Below are positions 10,548-22,643 of a stretch of DNA of 26,775 nt, one piece after another (within the stretch, counting starts at the first letter, position 1; every line of letters starts with the position of its first letter). The position numbers and the translations under genes were made by a program. The DNA is from Phaeoceros laevis (taxonomy: Eukaryota > Anthocerotophyta > Anthocerotopsida > Notothyladales), in NCBI GenBank assembly GCA_049999765.1, contig JBNGIQ010009531.1:385460-412234 (forward strand). The letters are read 5' to 3'. The notes under the pieces are model-generated. The model was not told the origin of the DNA and ran no database searches. It saw only the letters and a list, made by a program, of their open reading frames with translations.

Positions 10548-11423
10548 CAGCGCCTCCGACCTTCCGTGAAGGTGATGCTGAAGACCCAGCACAACGCGGT
10601 CACATGGCAGAGAACTAGCACCCAACCCTAGCGAAGACAAGGACTAAACGAGGGCAGTATACGAAAATGATCCGAAATCCGAATGGCTGACGCCACGGAT
10701 AGCAAATAAAAACTTGAAAAGCCAATGTAGAAACCGTGGTAATAGTAACGTGATTATGGTGTTTAGCCGACTCCACCAATGGGAATCGAACACCCAATTT
10801 GCTGTTGTCAGATGTAAAACGTTTGGTTTGGCGATTGACGTCGCACGGTGCGCTCATTGGTGCAAATGTCAAAGTCACAGGAATGAGACATTTTCTCCGC
10901 TCCTCCCGGCGGGCCTAATGTAAATATGATATCGACGGGCAGGCCCTCCGTTAGGAAGGAGGAGAGCCACGCACCCCAGAAGCGTCTCGCAAGGGGAGTA
11001 GCACGAAGAGAAATCGGCAGGTTGGTACCAAGCGTCAACTCCAAGTTTCTTCTTCGGTTGTTCCTTGTTGTGTTCTTTGATTGAGTTTAGCGTTCCTGAC
11101 CAGGTGTCAAGTCGAAGTGAGAGCCTGAACTTTCAAGCAAGTGCCAAACCGAGGGCTAGCTCTTGTAATTTATGAGGTCCTGCCGAGATCCAAATTACGG
11201 AAACACGGGGTTCCTGGAACGTCTATGTATGAGCAACTCCTCCTTGCAAAGACCCGGTGAGGCGCCCCTAGCTGTTATACGTGGGACCGCAGATGTGCAG
11301 TGACGTTGCTATTTCGGAACGAGTGCTTTGATGCACCAGCAGGACGGAAGGGACTGTTTCTTACGCGCAAGGAGTGCGGTCAGAGGGACGGGCTGAAGGT
11401 GTTGCTTATCAAGTTGGCCAGCC
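10548..11423. promoter_or_regulatory. Divergent promoter region between WOX and GFAT
   Basis: These 876 bp lie between the divergent start codons of the WOX gene (-) and GFAT (+) and must contain both leaders and promoters. A TGACGTCG element, a typical bZIP/CRE-like site, is at 10836-10843, followed by GC-rich sequence. No clear TATA box was found for either gene. The bZIP assignment is from motif match alone. Confidence 0.4.
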
Positions 11424-14400
11424 ATGTGTGGAATATTTGCGTACCTGAATTACAATGTACCTAGGGAGAGGAGAATTATTTTGGAAATTTTGTTCAATGG
11501 ATTACGCCGGTTAGAGTACAGAGGATACGATTCAGCAGGAATTTCTATTGACTCAGATCCCATCATCCCATCTTTGTCAAACATTGCAAATCCGGTGCTA
11601 CTGGATGGGAAGGGAAGTCTTAGGCAAGGGCATGCTGTAGCTCCTCCTCTTGTCTTCCGAAGTGAAGGCAAGATTGAGAAGCTAGTCGCCAGCGTCTACC
11701 AAGGTACAGTATCACCACATCTGTTGCAAACCACTGAACTGTATGGTTGAAGCACCTCAATGGTTGGGTATGGTGTCTCGGGTATGACGTCACTGGGCGT
11801 GGTTTGCATCTCTACCGTCACACACACGGTCTCGATTCTCATGGTTCTTCATTCGTCTGGTTTTGTGAATACAGATGCTGATGCTATTGACCTAGCCTTG
11901 GAACATCCTTTCACAACTCATGCTGGGATTGCGCACACTAGATGGGCTACACACGGAGTGCCATCTCCAAAAAATGCTCATCCGCAGTCTTCAGGGGAGG
12001 GCAACGAGTTTCTGGTTGTTCACAACGGCATCATCACCAACTACGTGGTATCTAACCTGTCTTTGTTCAAAGGTTCAGGAAATGTTAGAACAGGTTATAG
12101 GTCAGATAGCAGGAGCAGCATTCGCAGAAAACATTTTTTGGGCGTTGGAGTCTCATGTCATTCAATCTGCAGGTTCTCAAGGAGACTTTGGTTCGGCATG
12201 GTTACAAGTTCGAGTCGGATACTGACACTGAAGTTATTCCAAAGCTGACAAAATTCGTGTATGACCACATAACAGAAGGAAGTAAGGCTGGCAGCAAAGA
12301 CGGTTGGCAGATCTTGTGCAGAACCGCTGCTTCACTTAACGGTAGTCTTGTTAGGCAAACAGTATGCATAGCAAAATCGCATGCTGTTTGTGTCTCAATA
12401 CATGGTATATTTATACCTTGGGCTGCAGGAGAGGAGGTTCGGTTTGCTCAAGTGGTTGTAGAGGTGATGAGGCAGTTGGAAGGAGCCTATGCCCTAATTT
12501 TCAAAAGTTCGCACTATCCAGATGAGCTTGTTGCTTGCAAGCGTGGCAGCCCCCTGCTCTTAGGAGTAAAGGTTAGGATCTATTTTCCTTGTTCTTATGT
12601 TGGGAGACAGTTTGTCACTTAAGCTCTTGGCTGGTGGACGATGTTTTTTCGAATTCTTGCATTGTATGGTTTGTCCTAATTTGACTTAGTCAATGAGTTT
12701 GTTTCGCGTGCTCTGTACACGTGACTAGGTCTTCCCTGCCAAGGGACCCTAGCCCCAAATGATGAACTGGTGATCTTTTGTCATGGCAGTTAGCAGAGCC
12801 AGATAAGAAAGGTGATGGCTATGTTGAAGATGATTTGGTGCTCTCCAAACAAGACGGCAAACCCAAGGAATACTTTCTGGCAAGTGATCCAAGTGCTGTA
12901 GTGGAGCACACAAAGAAAGTTATGGTCATGGAAGATGACGAGGTCGTCCATATAAAGGTCAGTAGGTGTGCCCAAAGTCTACTAACAACCCAGTTAACCC
13001 TGTTTCCAACTCCAAGCTGAGAAACTTTCGTCACAATCATGTGTCCAGGATGGAGAGATGTCCCTTTTCAAATTTGATCCTGACAGAATAAGGAGTGGAG
13101 GGGGTCTCTCAAGGCCTGCATCAGTGGAGCGGGCGCTATCTACTCTGGAAATGGAGGTTGAACAGATAAAGAAGGGTAGCTATGACCACTACATGCAGAA
13201 GGAGATTCATGAGCAGCCAGAGTCTTTGACCACCACGATGAGGGGTAGGCTCATTCGAGGAGATGGCTGCAAAGTCAAGGGAGTCCTTCTGGGAGGGTTG
13301 AAAGCCCACCTACAGACTATCAGGCGCAGTCGAAGGATGGTCTTTGTTGGATGCGGAACAAGTTTCAATGCTGCTTTGGCATCACGGCAACTTATAGAAG
13401 AGCTTTCCGGTAATATAATATGGAACATGCAAGGCAGTTCAAAGTGACCTTTTTTTTGTTCAACTTTTTAGTAGGCTGGAGGTGTGGGGAGCTACGGATG
13501 CATAGTTAGCCTGGTTGTTTTACTCTGTCTGTCCGATATGTGCCATTATGACATTGCATCTAAGTTATTCACTATTTCTTTTGAAACCTTATCAGGAGTG
13601 CCTGTTACGATGGAACTGGCCAGTGATCTGTTAGACAGAGAAGGTCCAATATACAGAGAAGATACGGCTGTATTTGTAAGTCAGTCTGGAGAAACCGCAG
13701 ATACCTTACAAGCACTTGAGTATGCAAAACAGAACGGAGCAATGTGCGTAGGTATAACCAACACTGTTGGAAGTGCTCTTGCTCGTGGGACACATTGTGG
13801 CGTGCACATAAATGCGGGATGTGAAATTGGAGTAGCTAGTACAAAGGTAGGTTGCTTCGTGTTTTTCAGTACTTGTTTGGGATATGACTTGATGTTTCTT
13901 GCACATTTTTATACAAGATTAAGATTCCGTTTACTTGCAGCATTAACTTTTTTACACAATGTATGTGTTCCTTCAAACAGGCGTACACAAGCCAGATTGC
14001 GGTTATGGCCATGCTGGCACTTGCTCTCGGCAGTGACACTATATCCAGCTGTAGCAGGCGTGAAGCGATAATTGATGATCTTTTCGAACTTCCTGGTGAG
14101 GCTGAAGAGCAAAACATTGCGTGGTAAAATTAGGAGGCCCGTGTCTTTCAGACCTGGAATTTTGTGGGTGAGCCCAGTTAAAATGGCTTGTGGGCAGTGG
14201 CTGAGCTGAATGGGACCTTGCTTGTTTGTTATTTCAGATAGAGTTCGTGATGTCCTCAAGCTGGACAGTGATATGAAGCAACTGGCGAAGCAGCTAATGC
14301 ACGAGCAGTCTCTTCTTCTATTTGGTCGTGGGTACAACTATGCAACAGCCTTGGAGGGTGCTCTGAAAGTCAAGGAGGTGGCTCTCATGCACAGTGAAGG

Positions 14401-14930
14401 GATCATCGCTGGGGAGATGAAACACGGGCCCATAGCCTTGGTGGACGAGACACTGCCCATCATAGTCATTGCCACTCGGGATGCTACTTTCACGTGAGCA
14501 ACTCAGCCCTTTGTCTAGTTTCTCTCAGCGGGGGTGGCTCTGATACTGATTCCTGTGTCTGGCTTCGGCAGCAAGCAGCAGTCGGTGATTCAGCAGCTAC
14601 AGGCACGAAAGGGCCGTCTCATAGTGATGTGCTGTAAGGGCGACCGGACTCTAACGTGCCCCAACAGCAACTACCCTGTCATCGAAGTTCCTCGGGTGCA
14701 GGACTGCCTCCAGCCCATCATCAACATAGTACCCTTGCAGGTTCCGCTCTTCATCTTAGTTCCGTGTCTTTCCTACACATGTCGTGCTTATTAGAGAAGA
14801 ATCGGAATTGACTGGGTTTTGTGTCGTGTTCGGTGGCGCTGTGCAGCTTCTGGCCTATCATCTGACTGTTCTGCGTGGCTACGACGTGGATCAACCTCGC
14901 AACCTGGCCAAGAGCGTGACAACCCAGTGA
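11424..14930 (+). CDS. GFAT: Glutamine:fructose-6-phosphate aminotransferase (GFAT), eleven exons
   Basis: First enzyme of the hexosamine pathway: glutamine plus fructose-6-phosphate gives glucosamine-6-phosphate, leading to UDP-GlcNAc for glycosylation. Exons: 11424-11703, 11875-12047, 12173-12281, 12429-12571, 12790-12957, 13049-13409, 13596-13846, 13981-14095, 14238-14493, 14572-14740 and 14847-14930. They total 2109 nt and encode 702 residues, close to the eukaryotic norm. The N-terminal glutaminase domain begins [10 protein letters not shown], with Cys2 as nucleophile, followed by [21 protein letters not shown] and HNGIITNY. The isomerase half has two SIS domains: [14 protein letters not shown] and [10 protein letters not shown] in the first, [20 protein letters not shown] in the second. 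The C-terminus [10 protein letters not shown] closes the family signature. All phases agree. The exon 2 end was placed at 12047 because it preserves the residue count at NYxxLKE. Nothing suggests loss of function. Confidence 0.95.
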
Positions 14931-17734
14931 TGGTGCTTGTTGCCTACCATGTGTATAGCATCGTGTGTTTTCAGCGGTGGCCTGTGTAGAGGACTTTTTG
15001 TCAGATAGGTGAGCTCCAAATGCATGTAGGATGTTGCCCCCGCCAGAGGTGGAGGGAGACCCGGCCCTCTCAAAAGACAAATTAGTGAAGAAGGCGGAAT
15101 ATGCCAGCGCTCGACAGGAACGCAGCCTAGCATCCAAGGCGAGCATGTCCTTTTGTGCACCACTCTTTGATTCTTGAGCAGTGAGTAGTCTAATAAAGCA
15201 GGCCCGGCCTGGCGACTAGCGGAGTGTGAGTGTGTGACTGTGCTGCTGGCCTTGTTTTGCTAGCAGGGACAAAGCACACACTACAAAACTCATCTATGGC
15301 CGGTTCACCTAAATCAGACCCGATTCCGCTACTCATGTGTCGGATTCATCATCCTGCTTGTCAGCACATGAGAGTGGAGCTAGCTCGGTATGCCATACAT
15401 GCAGTGGCGCGCAAGGTGCCTTAAATGCTAGTGCGTCCTGGGACACGCCTCTCCAGGGTGCTGCTAGACTACAAGCCTAGGGGAGATTCCTACGCACTCT
15501 TGCACACCCGGTACACAACGCAACCCCAGTAATAGGCTGTGCCAGACTTAACCATGCTATAGTCGTTGTTTTGGTTTTGGTTTTGTGCCCTCTCATCAAT
15601 CAATCACTTTGACCGAACAAACAACCGGCCGTCTGTCGGTATGTGGGACCCTTTTGTCGCTAACTACCGCCCTGCCTCGCCTTGCGCGCTTTGCACATTT
15701 CACCACACCCTAGCATATAGTCCAGTTTGACTGGGTCCTGCTTCGTTGCTTCCTTCCTTGCTTCCTTCCTTCCAATGCTCTCTTTGTAAATCTGATACAG
15801 TCTATGCTAGGAATCATCCTCCTCTTGGCCCAGTGCGACGACGACAGACAGTCCGTCTCGAAAGAAAGCATTTTTAGCGCCCGAAGCAGGCAGGCAGGGA
15901 GAGGAGATGGGGTGGGCAGCACGACGGGGAGGGCGCCTGGGGGCACATGCCGCATCCATAGCCCACATCGGTAGTCGGTAGAGTCATCAGTCGTCGAGAA
16001 AGGGCCAAAATCCATGTGAGGCCAAATCTGAGAAAATGCTGGGCTGGGGTACCGCGTCCTGTACACTATGCTGGTGCAGAGTTGGCTGGTGTGTTCTCCT
16101 CACAGCGTGACAAGGCTGGAAGCGGACAGGCGCATGCGGCAGGCGAGGAGCTCAGAAAAGTGTTAACCCCATCAATGTGACAAGCGAGGTGCAGGTACCC
16201 GGAAAGCCCAGGGCGTACCGCCCGGCCAGGCCACGTCCAGCAACGCCCTGATTTCCAGCCGACCCCGCCTCGAGCGCAATGGCAATCGCAAGCGCCGACG
16301 GCGACGGAGCCCGAATACGACGAGCATCCACTTACGCTAGGTCATCACTGCCAGTTCCTGCCCTTCTTTCTACTCTACCCGGCGGGAGTGATGAGTCACC
16401 GTGAGTGGGTGAACAGAAACACCGAGAGTTGTCGAGTTGTCTCGTAACCGCGTTCGGTGAAAAAGTAAAACAAACAAACAGTAGTAATAATAGTAGTAGA
16501 AAGATCATGCTAGCCGACTCACAAGTAATAGTAGTGAAGAGTCGCGCTATACCCACTCCACAAGGGAATTGAGCAATCCGTGCGCTGGCGGAGTCAAATG
16601 GTAAAAACGCGAAAAAGAAAAAAGGGTGGTCTGCCACTAGGGGCCCGGCGCGTGCCCCATGAGGCGCTGCCATGTCTGAGCGCCACGCCGCTCCGGACAC
16701 GGCCTGCTGCCTTGCGCCAACTTACATTCGCGCTTGGGGAGGGAGGCGATCTCTGGAAAGCCGCCCTTCTCTCGATTCTCTGCAACAGCAGCGGCCCAGG
16801 TCGGGCCGCTGCGGCTGGCCGTGTCTGTGTGGGTGGGCATCCAAGTAGTAAGTCCACCACCGGTGTGGACTGGAAACCGCGGTGGTGCTAAGGGCTTTTC
16901 TGACAGATGCCCGGGCAAGTCGTAGTCCACATAAGATAACACATACAGATACATGCATGCCGCTACAGAACACAGATTTCCTGTCCCCTACCCCTCTGGC
17001 CAAAAGTCAGACACAGAAAAGAATATTATTATTCCTTGCTTCCACCTTGGTCCCGGCTCCCGGCCCCCCCCCCCGGCAATGAGTTGCTCATCATCAATCG
17101 CAGTCGGTCAGCACAGCTGCACTGTTCACACTCTCACGTCCCCACGCGGATATGGATCCGGAGGCTGTCAATCGCATCTCTCCTGCCGAGTGAGGCCATC
17201 GTATGTGACCTGGCGAGCCCCACTTTCGTGAACCACAGCACGTCCCGGCCCGGGATGGGCTGGGCTGCCCGCAGTGTGTACGACTAACTCGAAGCCATCC
17301 ATGATCATCATCATGCAAAGCTGGGAACGGGTGGCAATACATCCTTTAGCATCATTCATTTCAATTCGTTTGTCTTACATCAGCAAGCGAGCAATCGGCT
17401 CTCTCTACTAACCCGCTACACCACTGACTGGACTGCAACTGTACTCCGATCGATAGGTAGGTAGGTTACAACAACAACAACATCATGAGGCAGCCTCAGT
17501 GGCATGCGCAAGTTCCTGGGACATGCATAGCCAGGCTGCTGCTGCTACAGTCGAAGCTCTAAACATATTATGTAAGTAGTTTGCTAACCTGTGCACCTAG
17601 TTTAGAGAAAGCGATGCAGGATAGTGAACGAAGCTGTAATTTCTCACTTGTAAAGTGGTGCTATGTTTCTCAAAAAAAACCTCTGCACCTTGCCCTCACA
17701 ACAAACTCCTTCCTCGCTGGTCGATGGTTGATGA
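14931..17734. other. Long intergenic region, GFAT and F-box 3' ends
   Basis: About 2.8 kb between two convergent genes, GFAT (+) and the F-box gene (-). Several open frames occur because parts are GC-rich, but none resembles a protein family or shows domain motifs. Simple sequence includes a GGTTTT run (about 15567-15585), a CCTT-type run (15750-15773), an 11-C tract (17064-17074) and a CAA run (17467-17482). The GFAT and F-box 3' UTRs should lie at the two ends. I cannot support any gene in the middle. Confidence 0.5.
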
Positions 17735-19051
17735 TCATGTGTTGTAGGAACAATTGAGGTTCCAGCTGGGCTCGAACGGCACCCGCAGCAAGTGGTAGCC
17801 CTCCCCGTTACCTGCAAGACCAGTATTAACTACATGCTCCCATTTCTTCTCTCGAAAGTCATACACCACCATTTGGAACGACCCCTTCTCGAACTTCGCA
17901 AAGTAGAGTCCGTGCTTGTCAGCAACACAAGTCGCGCTGCGCGGCCATTCCAGGGCAACGATTTCTTCGGGCATCTCGGCTACCAAGACCCAGTCCATCA
18001 TCTTCTCCAGCTCCGCAATCGCGTACACCTGCAGCCGGTTCCTGGAGCTGATGTCTATCACCACCAGCACCGTGCTCTGCCACTCCAGCAGATGCGTCAC
18101 GTAGCGGAACTTGAGGGACGGCATGGGCAGCGAGGTCCACGTCCTATTCTCGAAGTCGCATTTCATGATGGCCATTCTCTCCCCGATCTTCCCCAGCCCC
18201 ACGCAATAGAGGGCACCGTTGCACACCACATTGGCACCGTAGGGGCGCAGGGGCATGGGGGCCAAAAAGGACCAGTATCCCAGAGTGGAGTCGAACACGT
18301 ACGTGTTCCTCACGGGCTCCACCAGCACCACCTTGTAGGATTTGGCATCTCTATCCATGACCATCCGCAGCACCAGAGGCTCCAAGGCGGACGCGCTGTC
18401 GGGCAGAGGAGGCAGCTCCGCCCACTGCCCGGTGATGGGATTGCACACCGTGTACGAGATGCAGTCCAGAAAATGCCTCTTGAAACTCAGCAGCAGCAGG
18501 CCGCCGGCTCCTGTTGCCTGCTGGCAGGGCTTGACGTTGGAAGGGAAGCAAGCCAAAGGAGGCAGCTCCTTCCACTTCTTCGTCTCGCAGTCGTAAGCCA
18601 CGCACCCCTTCCTGGCCGCCGGCACAGCATCCGGCAGCATGTTGTGGAACCGCACCAGGAACGGACAACACGTCCCGTGCAGCGACCTCCTGTTCAGCGT
18701 CTCCAGGAAGTCTGCGGAGAAGAGGTAAGGCTCCTTCCACCGCTTGCACAGGCTGCGTAGCTGACAAATCTTTGACAGAGGAAGGTGCGCTATCACTCTG
18801 TCAAGCACATCCTCCGGAAACTTGCTCCATAATCTCTCATCCATTTGCACACTGCTGGACTCCATGTGCCTCAGAATCATGGCTTCCACATCAAACCCCT
18901 TCCACTTGTACTGCCCCAGCCCGAGTCCGAGCCCCAGGCCCGAGCCCTGGCCCTGCACCTGGTGGGAACCAGCATTTCCCCTTGCGCTGCGGTGCCTCCC
19001 GTGCGCACTACCATCTCTCGCCCGCTTGGAGAACCCCAATTGAACATCCAT
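17735..19051 (-). CDS. F-box/kelch-repeat protein
   Basis: Probable substrate receptor of an SCF ubiquitin ligase, 438 residues from the first ATG at 19051; the frame is open further upstream but without an ATG. Residues 1-60 are Gly/Arg-rich, with a short GL repeat (SGLGLGLGLGQ). The F-box is at about 74-105 (LWSKFPEDVLDRVIAHLPL, then LRSLCKRW), which would bind SKP1. The rest shows a degenerate kelch/galactose-oxidase-like propeller with repeated aromatic-tipped strands: YDCETKKWKELPPL, NPITGQWAELPPL, FDSTLGYWSFL, CDFENRTWTSLP and YDFREKKWEHV. The MDxRLW lead-in to the F-box resembles what I recall of the Arabidopsis LCR/FBX6 and HAWAIIAN SKIRT group, but I cannot assign orthology. The gene is intronless in the coding part and GC-rich. 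Confidence 0.88.
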   Translation of the reverse strand: MDVQLGFSKRARDGSAHGRHRSARGNAGSHQVQGQGSGLGLGLGLGQYKWKGFDVEAMILRHMESSSVQMDERLWSKFPEDVLDRVIAHLPLSKICQLRSLCKRWKEPYLFSADFLETLNRRSLHGTCCPFLVRFHNMLPDAVPAARKGCVAYDCETKKWKELPPLACFPSNVKPCQQATGAGGLLLLSFKRHFLDCISYTVCNPITGQWAELPPLPDSASALEPLVLRMVMDRDAKSYKVVLVEPVRNTYVFDSTLGYWSFLAPMPLRPYGANVVCNGALYCVGLGKIGERMAIMKCDFENRTWTSLPMPSLKFRYVTHLLEWQSTVLVVIDISSRNRLQVYAIAELEKMMDWVLVAEMPEEIVALEWPRSATCVADKHGLYFAKFEKGSFQMVVYDFREKKWEHVVNTGLAGNGEGYHLLRVPFEPSWNLNCSYNT

Positions 19052-20500
19052 CCCGACCGCCACTCCACTGCTGGTGGAGCAACGTGGCAATCTTCCAGCT
19101 TCAAGACCAGCCAACCGCAGAGGCTTCGGGATCCGTCACCGCACACACAAAGACACCACCGCCTGAAACAAATTGTAGCCCCCTCCTCCTCTTGCCTCTC
19201 AGGCGCCGCCGGGGACAAAGGGATCCAAGCCGAAAAAAAATGTTGACAGCACACAGAAAGGACAAGGCCAGCTCAGAGCCGCTTTTCAGATCATGAGTGC
19301 CTGCCACCAAGAGAACCGGAGGAGGAGCGAGAATCAAACCAGGGATAAAATTGGCCCCTCTCCGCAGGCAGCCGCCACGGATAAAAGAACGGTAGGAGGA
19401 AGAGGGAGGAAAAAAAATTCCGGCAGCAGAGGAAGAAGCCGCAATGCTAGGAGCACTGCAAGGGAGATTGCAGGGGAACGGGGAGAGTTGGCAATCAATC
19501 AGCAGGAGAAGCAGGGCAGCCTCACCACAAGTCCTTTTCGACAGGCAAAAACTCCAAGAACCGAGCTGCGGAGCCCCCAGGGGGAGGCCTCAGGGCAGGA
19601 GCGTGAGAGAAGTAGATCTAACTGCCTGCCTGCCTGCCTTGACTGCCTGCGCGCGAGAAAGACGCGCGCACCGGCCACCCGCTTTCTCACATTGCGCCCG
19701 CGCCAAGAACCGCAACAGCACAAACAACCTCGCACCACATCTCCTCCTCCCCTCCAGGCACGACACAAAGCTCAACCGCAGATCTATCCGGCTCCCAATT
19801 CCCCCGCCCCCTCAGACAGGCCTCCAATCTCCCTCAAAAAGGCACCACCACAACCACGGCACCGCCGGCACAGATCCAAAACAAGCACAGTGACACTAGC
19901 CGTCCCTTCCTTCAACCTCCTCCCCGCCTCCTCCCTTCCCTCCGCCCGCTGCTGTGCTGTGCTCCTCTGGCCCGCTCCGCCCGCCCGTGCAGCATGCGCC
20001 GGTCCTTGGCCAGCGCAAAAACCACAAGGTTCCACCTACCCTGCCCGCCTGCCGGGCACGACAGACGGATCAATCACCCTCACAACCTCCCCTTCCCCTC
20101 CCCTTCCCGCACCTCTCCAGCCCGTGCTCCTGCTCCTACCGGCCGCTGCGTCACGCCACAGCCCCTTCCTCCGAGATTACCTCGCCGCACCGGCTGTAAT
20201 TCGTCGGCAAGCGCGGAGGGGGCGGGGCCAGGGCGGGGCCGAGGCCGAGGCAGCAGCCGCAGGCAGAATCGTCGCTGCCATGGCCACCATCAGCAGCAGG
20301 AAGCAGCAGCAGGCAACAGGAAGCAAGCAGCACAAGGAACAGTAGTAGGCACAATAGACTGCTTTGCTGATGGCCCTCTGCCTGCCTGGCAGCAGCCTAG
20401 CCTGCGTGCCTCTGCGTTTGTTGCCTGCTCCAGTGCCGCAAGAAAGGCCAAAGTTCAGCGCAAGACAGACAGCCAGCCAGCCAGCTAGCCAAGCCCAGTC
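19052..20500. other. GC-rich upstream region of the F-box gene
   Basis: About 1.45 kb with strong C/T bias on the plus strand (G/A on the F-box sense strand), containing CTGC-type repeats (about 19622-19652 and 20380-20490) and CAG-rich stretches. A stop-free plus-strand frame of 350 codons (19293-20345) reflects this composition and has no domain. The region most likely holds a long leader and promoter for the F-box gene. Confidence 0.4.
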
Positions 20501-21420
20501 CGGTAATTAACGGGCCGGCCTGGTTACGCATGTTAGTCTACCACCACCAGGGCACCACGTACAAACACCGCCCCACTCCTCTCCCGTATGGTGATTCGCG
20601 CTCCTCCCCGGCCTATCTCTCACAGTTTACTCATCAGTCGCTCTGACTCGCTCATCGGGAAACGCATTTTTTGGATCCCAACAGTATCACTGTCGATTTT
20701 ATTGTTTTCAGGGATAGAGCTTGCATGCATAATTCGCAACTTCAACGAATCTCTAGTCAAATCAGCTGGGTAGCTAGCTGCATTCTATGAACCTCCTCTA
20801 CCTTTGCAAAACCACTTTGCACTCGCCCACCTTTTCCTTCATTTTTTTGTGAACATCTTATCTACCTTGAGGGCACAAATCTATGCAAATCTCAAAAGCA
20901 TCATTCTCTTGAAACCAGTCACTGTCCCTTCCCCTCCCCTTCCCACTACTCACCATCAGCGTGCGTGTTTTGTTGTCACTCCAATTTTAACACGTTATCT
21001 AAACAGCGCCCCAGCCCCCGCCCTAGTTAAGCTGTTTCGGTTGCCACACCAGGCGATGATGCCGTCGATGCTTTCCTGAAATTTCGACAATCATGTGCGA
21101 ATTAATGGTGATCGGGAAGGCTCAGTACAGTGCGCGTGTGAGGAATAGAAAGCGGGTGGCAGAGGCCACCCACTCCACCGGCGCGGGCATTAAGTGCAGC
21201 CATACCCTAATCCCGCCCGCGCCGCGGGAGCCACGTGCAAGGGTGGGTACGGTGGCCGGGGCCCATGGAACCAGCGGTGCTGCCCGGCCGGGCGCGCCAT
21301 GTATCTCATCCACCAATGGCGACGAGTCAAAACTGACACCGCACGCCATCCCTGTTGCCTGCCCTGCCTTTTTGGTCTGTCTGAGCCTCAGCTGATCTCA
21401 TCTCATCGGCCGGGTGGAGG

Positions 21421-21467
21421 CGGGCAAGGCCGGGCAGGGCAGGGCAGGGCCGGGCAGGGCCGGGCAG
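21421..21467 (+). repeat. GGG-run array, probable G-quadruplex former
   Basis: The plus strand has eight GGG runs; from the second onward they are separated by two-base CA or CC spacers, making a 5-bp-period repeat. Seven runs with two-nucleotide loops satisfy the usual G-quadruplex pattern with spare runs. Any role in transcription or replication is unknown. Confidence 0.75.
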
Positions 21468-21754
21468 CTGGACAGGGAGGCCCCACTGGTGAGGGCCGCC
21501 CGTTAGTGTTATTCGTGTTATCTGGTAACAGCTGCTCATTAATGTTATTCAGCACTCCGATCATCCCATGTAGCGCCTCCCGTATGCTTTCTCTCCGTAA
21601 GGAACAAACAGCTTGTGAGTTTCCCTTGCTCTCACCTTTCCCAGGCCAAGAGGAATGCTATGAACATTGCCAAGACACCACACACAAAAACAAGAAAAAT
21701 ATGAAAGTGATATTACTATTGTTATACACATTCTTCCCACAGAGTCAATCGGCC

Positions 21755-21995
21755 AAGTTCATCATAATCCATCTCTACATACAAGCATACATGCATGGAT
21801 GTTATCGCCATCTTTTGCAATATTGATCACCATTGCTTGCAATATTTATGTAGAATTTTTAATGATGGTCAATCGTGCAAGTTCATCATCATCCATCTCT
21901 ACATGCAAACATACATGCATCCATCCCTATTGATCATGATTTCTAGCAATGTTGATCCCTATTGCTTGCAATGTTTATGTAGAGTTGTTAATACA
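21755..21995. repeat. Diverged tandem duplication, about 124-129 bp unit
   Basis: The segment starting AAGTTCATCAT at 21755 recurs at 21879, and the later block TGCTTGCAAT recurs 129 bp further on (21834 and 21963). The two copies therefore differ by small insertions as well as substitutions. The sequence is AT-rich and contains ACATGCAT and ATCC motifs. No protein is encoded convincingly. It is older than the exact duplications nearby. Confidence 0.75.
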
Positions 21996-22543
21996 TATGG
22001 TACCATATTAGTATGTGATGCATCTACATTGACAACTCGATATTATAGTTTAAAAAAAAACTTACAATAACATACTAGCAACCAAACCACATGGGTTTTG
22101 ATTGGCTTATGGAGCTCAGGTTTTTCTTGTGATTGTTATGTTTGATATTTCACTTTTCAATTGGTGCTATACTAGTATGCATCTACATTGACAAAATCAT
22201 TGTCCTTGATTAACACAATAAAAATCCTTGACTACAAAATAGTTTGGGCCCTCGTGTTTGACGAACAATGCACAACAACACTTTCAAACAAACCAAAAGA
22301 AAGCTTTTGAGATGGATTTTCGGCTATTGTTCAAATAGGAGTTGAAAGGGGATGCCTCTTGATATTTATAAAATTATTTAAGGTATATATCTATGATCAT
22401 ATTCAAACTTGTACAAATCTATTTGACTATATTTCTATTCCTTTGTTTATTTTCTTTGCGCTCCGTGTCTTCTTAGTACTGGCTGTAGACACTGTCCTCT
22501 TATCACGGCCCGTCTTTTTTCCATGTACCGTCATGTCTTTCCA

Positions 22544-22643
22544 GATTACTCTTTCCGGTTTGGGCGCGGCAGAGCTTTGAACCCTAGCTCTGGAAAGATT
22601 ACTCTTTCCGGTTTGGGCGCGGCAGAGCTTTGAACCCTAGCTC
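22544..22643. repeat. 53-bp tandem duplication at the 3' end of the TBP-like gene
   Basis: Two identical 47-bp blocks, 22544-22590 and 22597-22643, are separated by six bases, giving a 53-bp period. The six spacer bases (TGGAAA) and the six bases before the first copy (TTTCCA) are reverse complements. Because 53 is not a multiple of three, the gene reads the two copies in different frames and stops in the second. Confidence 0.95.

Larger units (their letters stand above)
20501..22426. other. Intergenic, repeat-bearing, increasingly AT-rich
   Basis: No supported gene on either strand. From left to right the DNA changes from GC-rich to AT-rich. It contains a guanine-run array at 21421-21467 and a diverged tandem duplication at 21755-21995, both listed separately. 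The right end lies just beyond the TBP-like gene and probably includes its 3' UTR. Confidence 0.5.

Noticed and set aside
10760-10835. tRNA-like sequence on the minus strand (GGGTGTTCGATTCCC)
   Set aside because: The T-loop-like motif is striking, but the T stem pairs poorly when aligned properly, no anticodon stem forms, and no matching 5' acceptor arm is present. At most a decayed fragment.
15958-16000. CCCACATCG resembling the plant snRNA upstream element
   Set aside because: It matches 10 of 11 positions, but no TATA box follows at the required spacing and no snRNA-like sequence is seen downstream.
17792-18760. 322-codon plus-strand open frame
   Set aside because: It is the antisense shadow of the F-box/kelch coding sequence, His/Gln/Arg-rich as expected from GC-rich codons read backwards.
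19293-20345. 350-codon plus-strand open frame upstream of the F-box gene
   Set aside because: Composition is Pro/Arg/Ala/Ser low complexity caused by a C/T-biased, stop-poor GC-rich region; there is no domain, and overlapping frames are also open.
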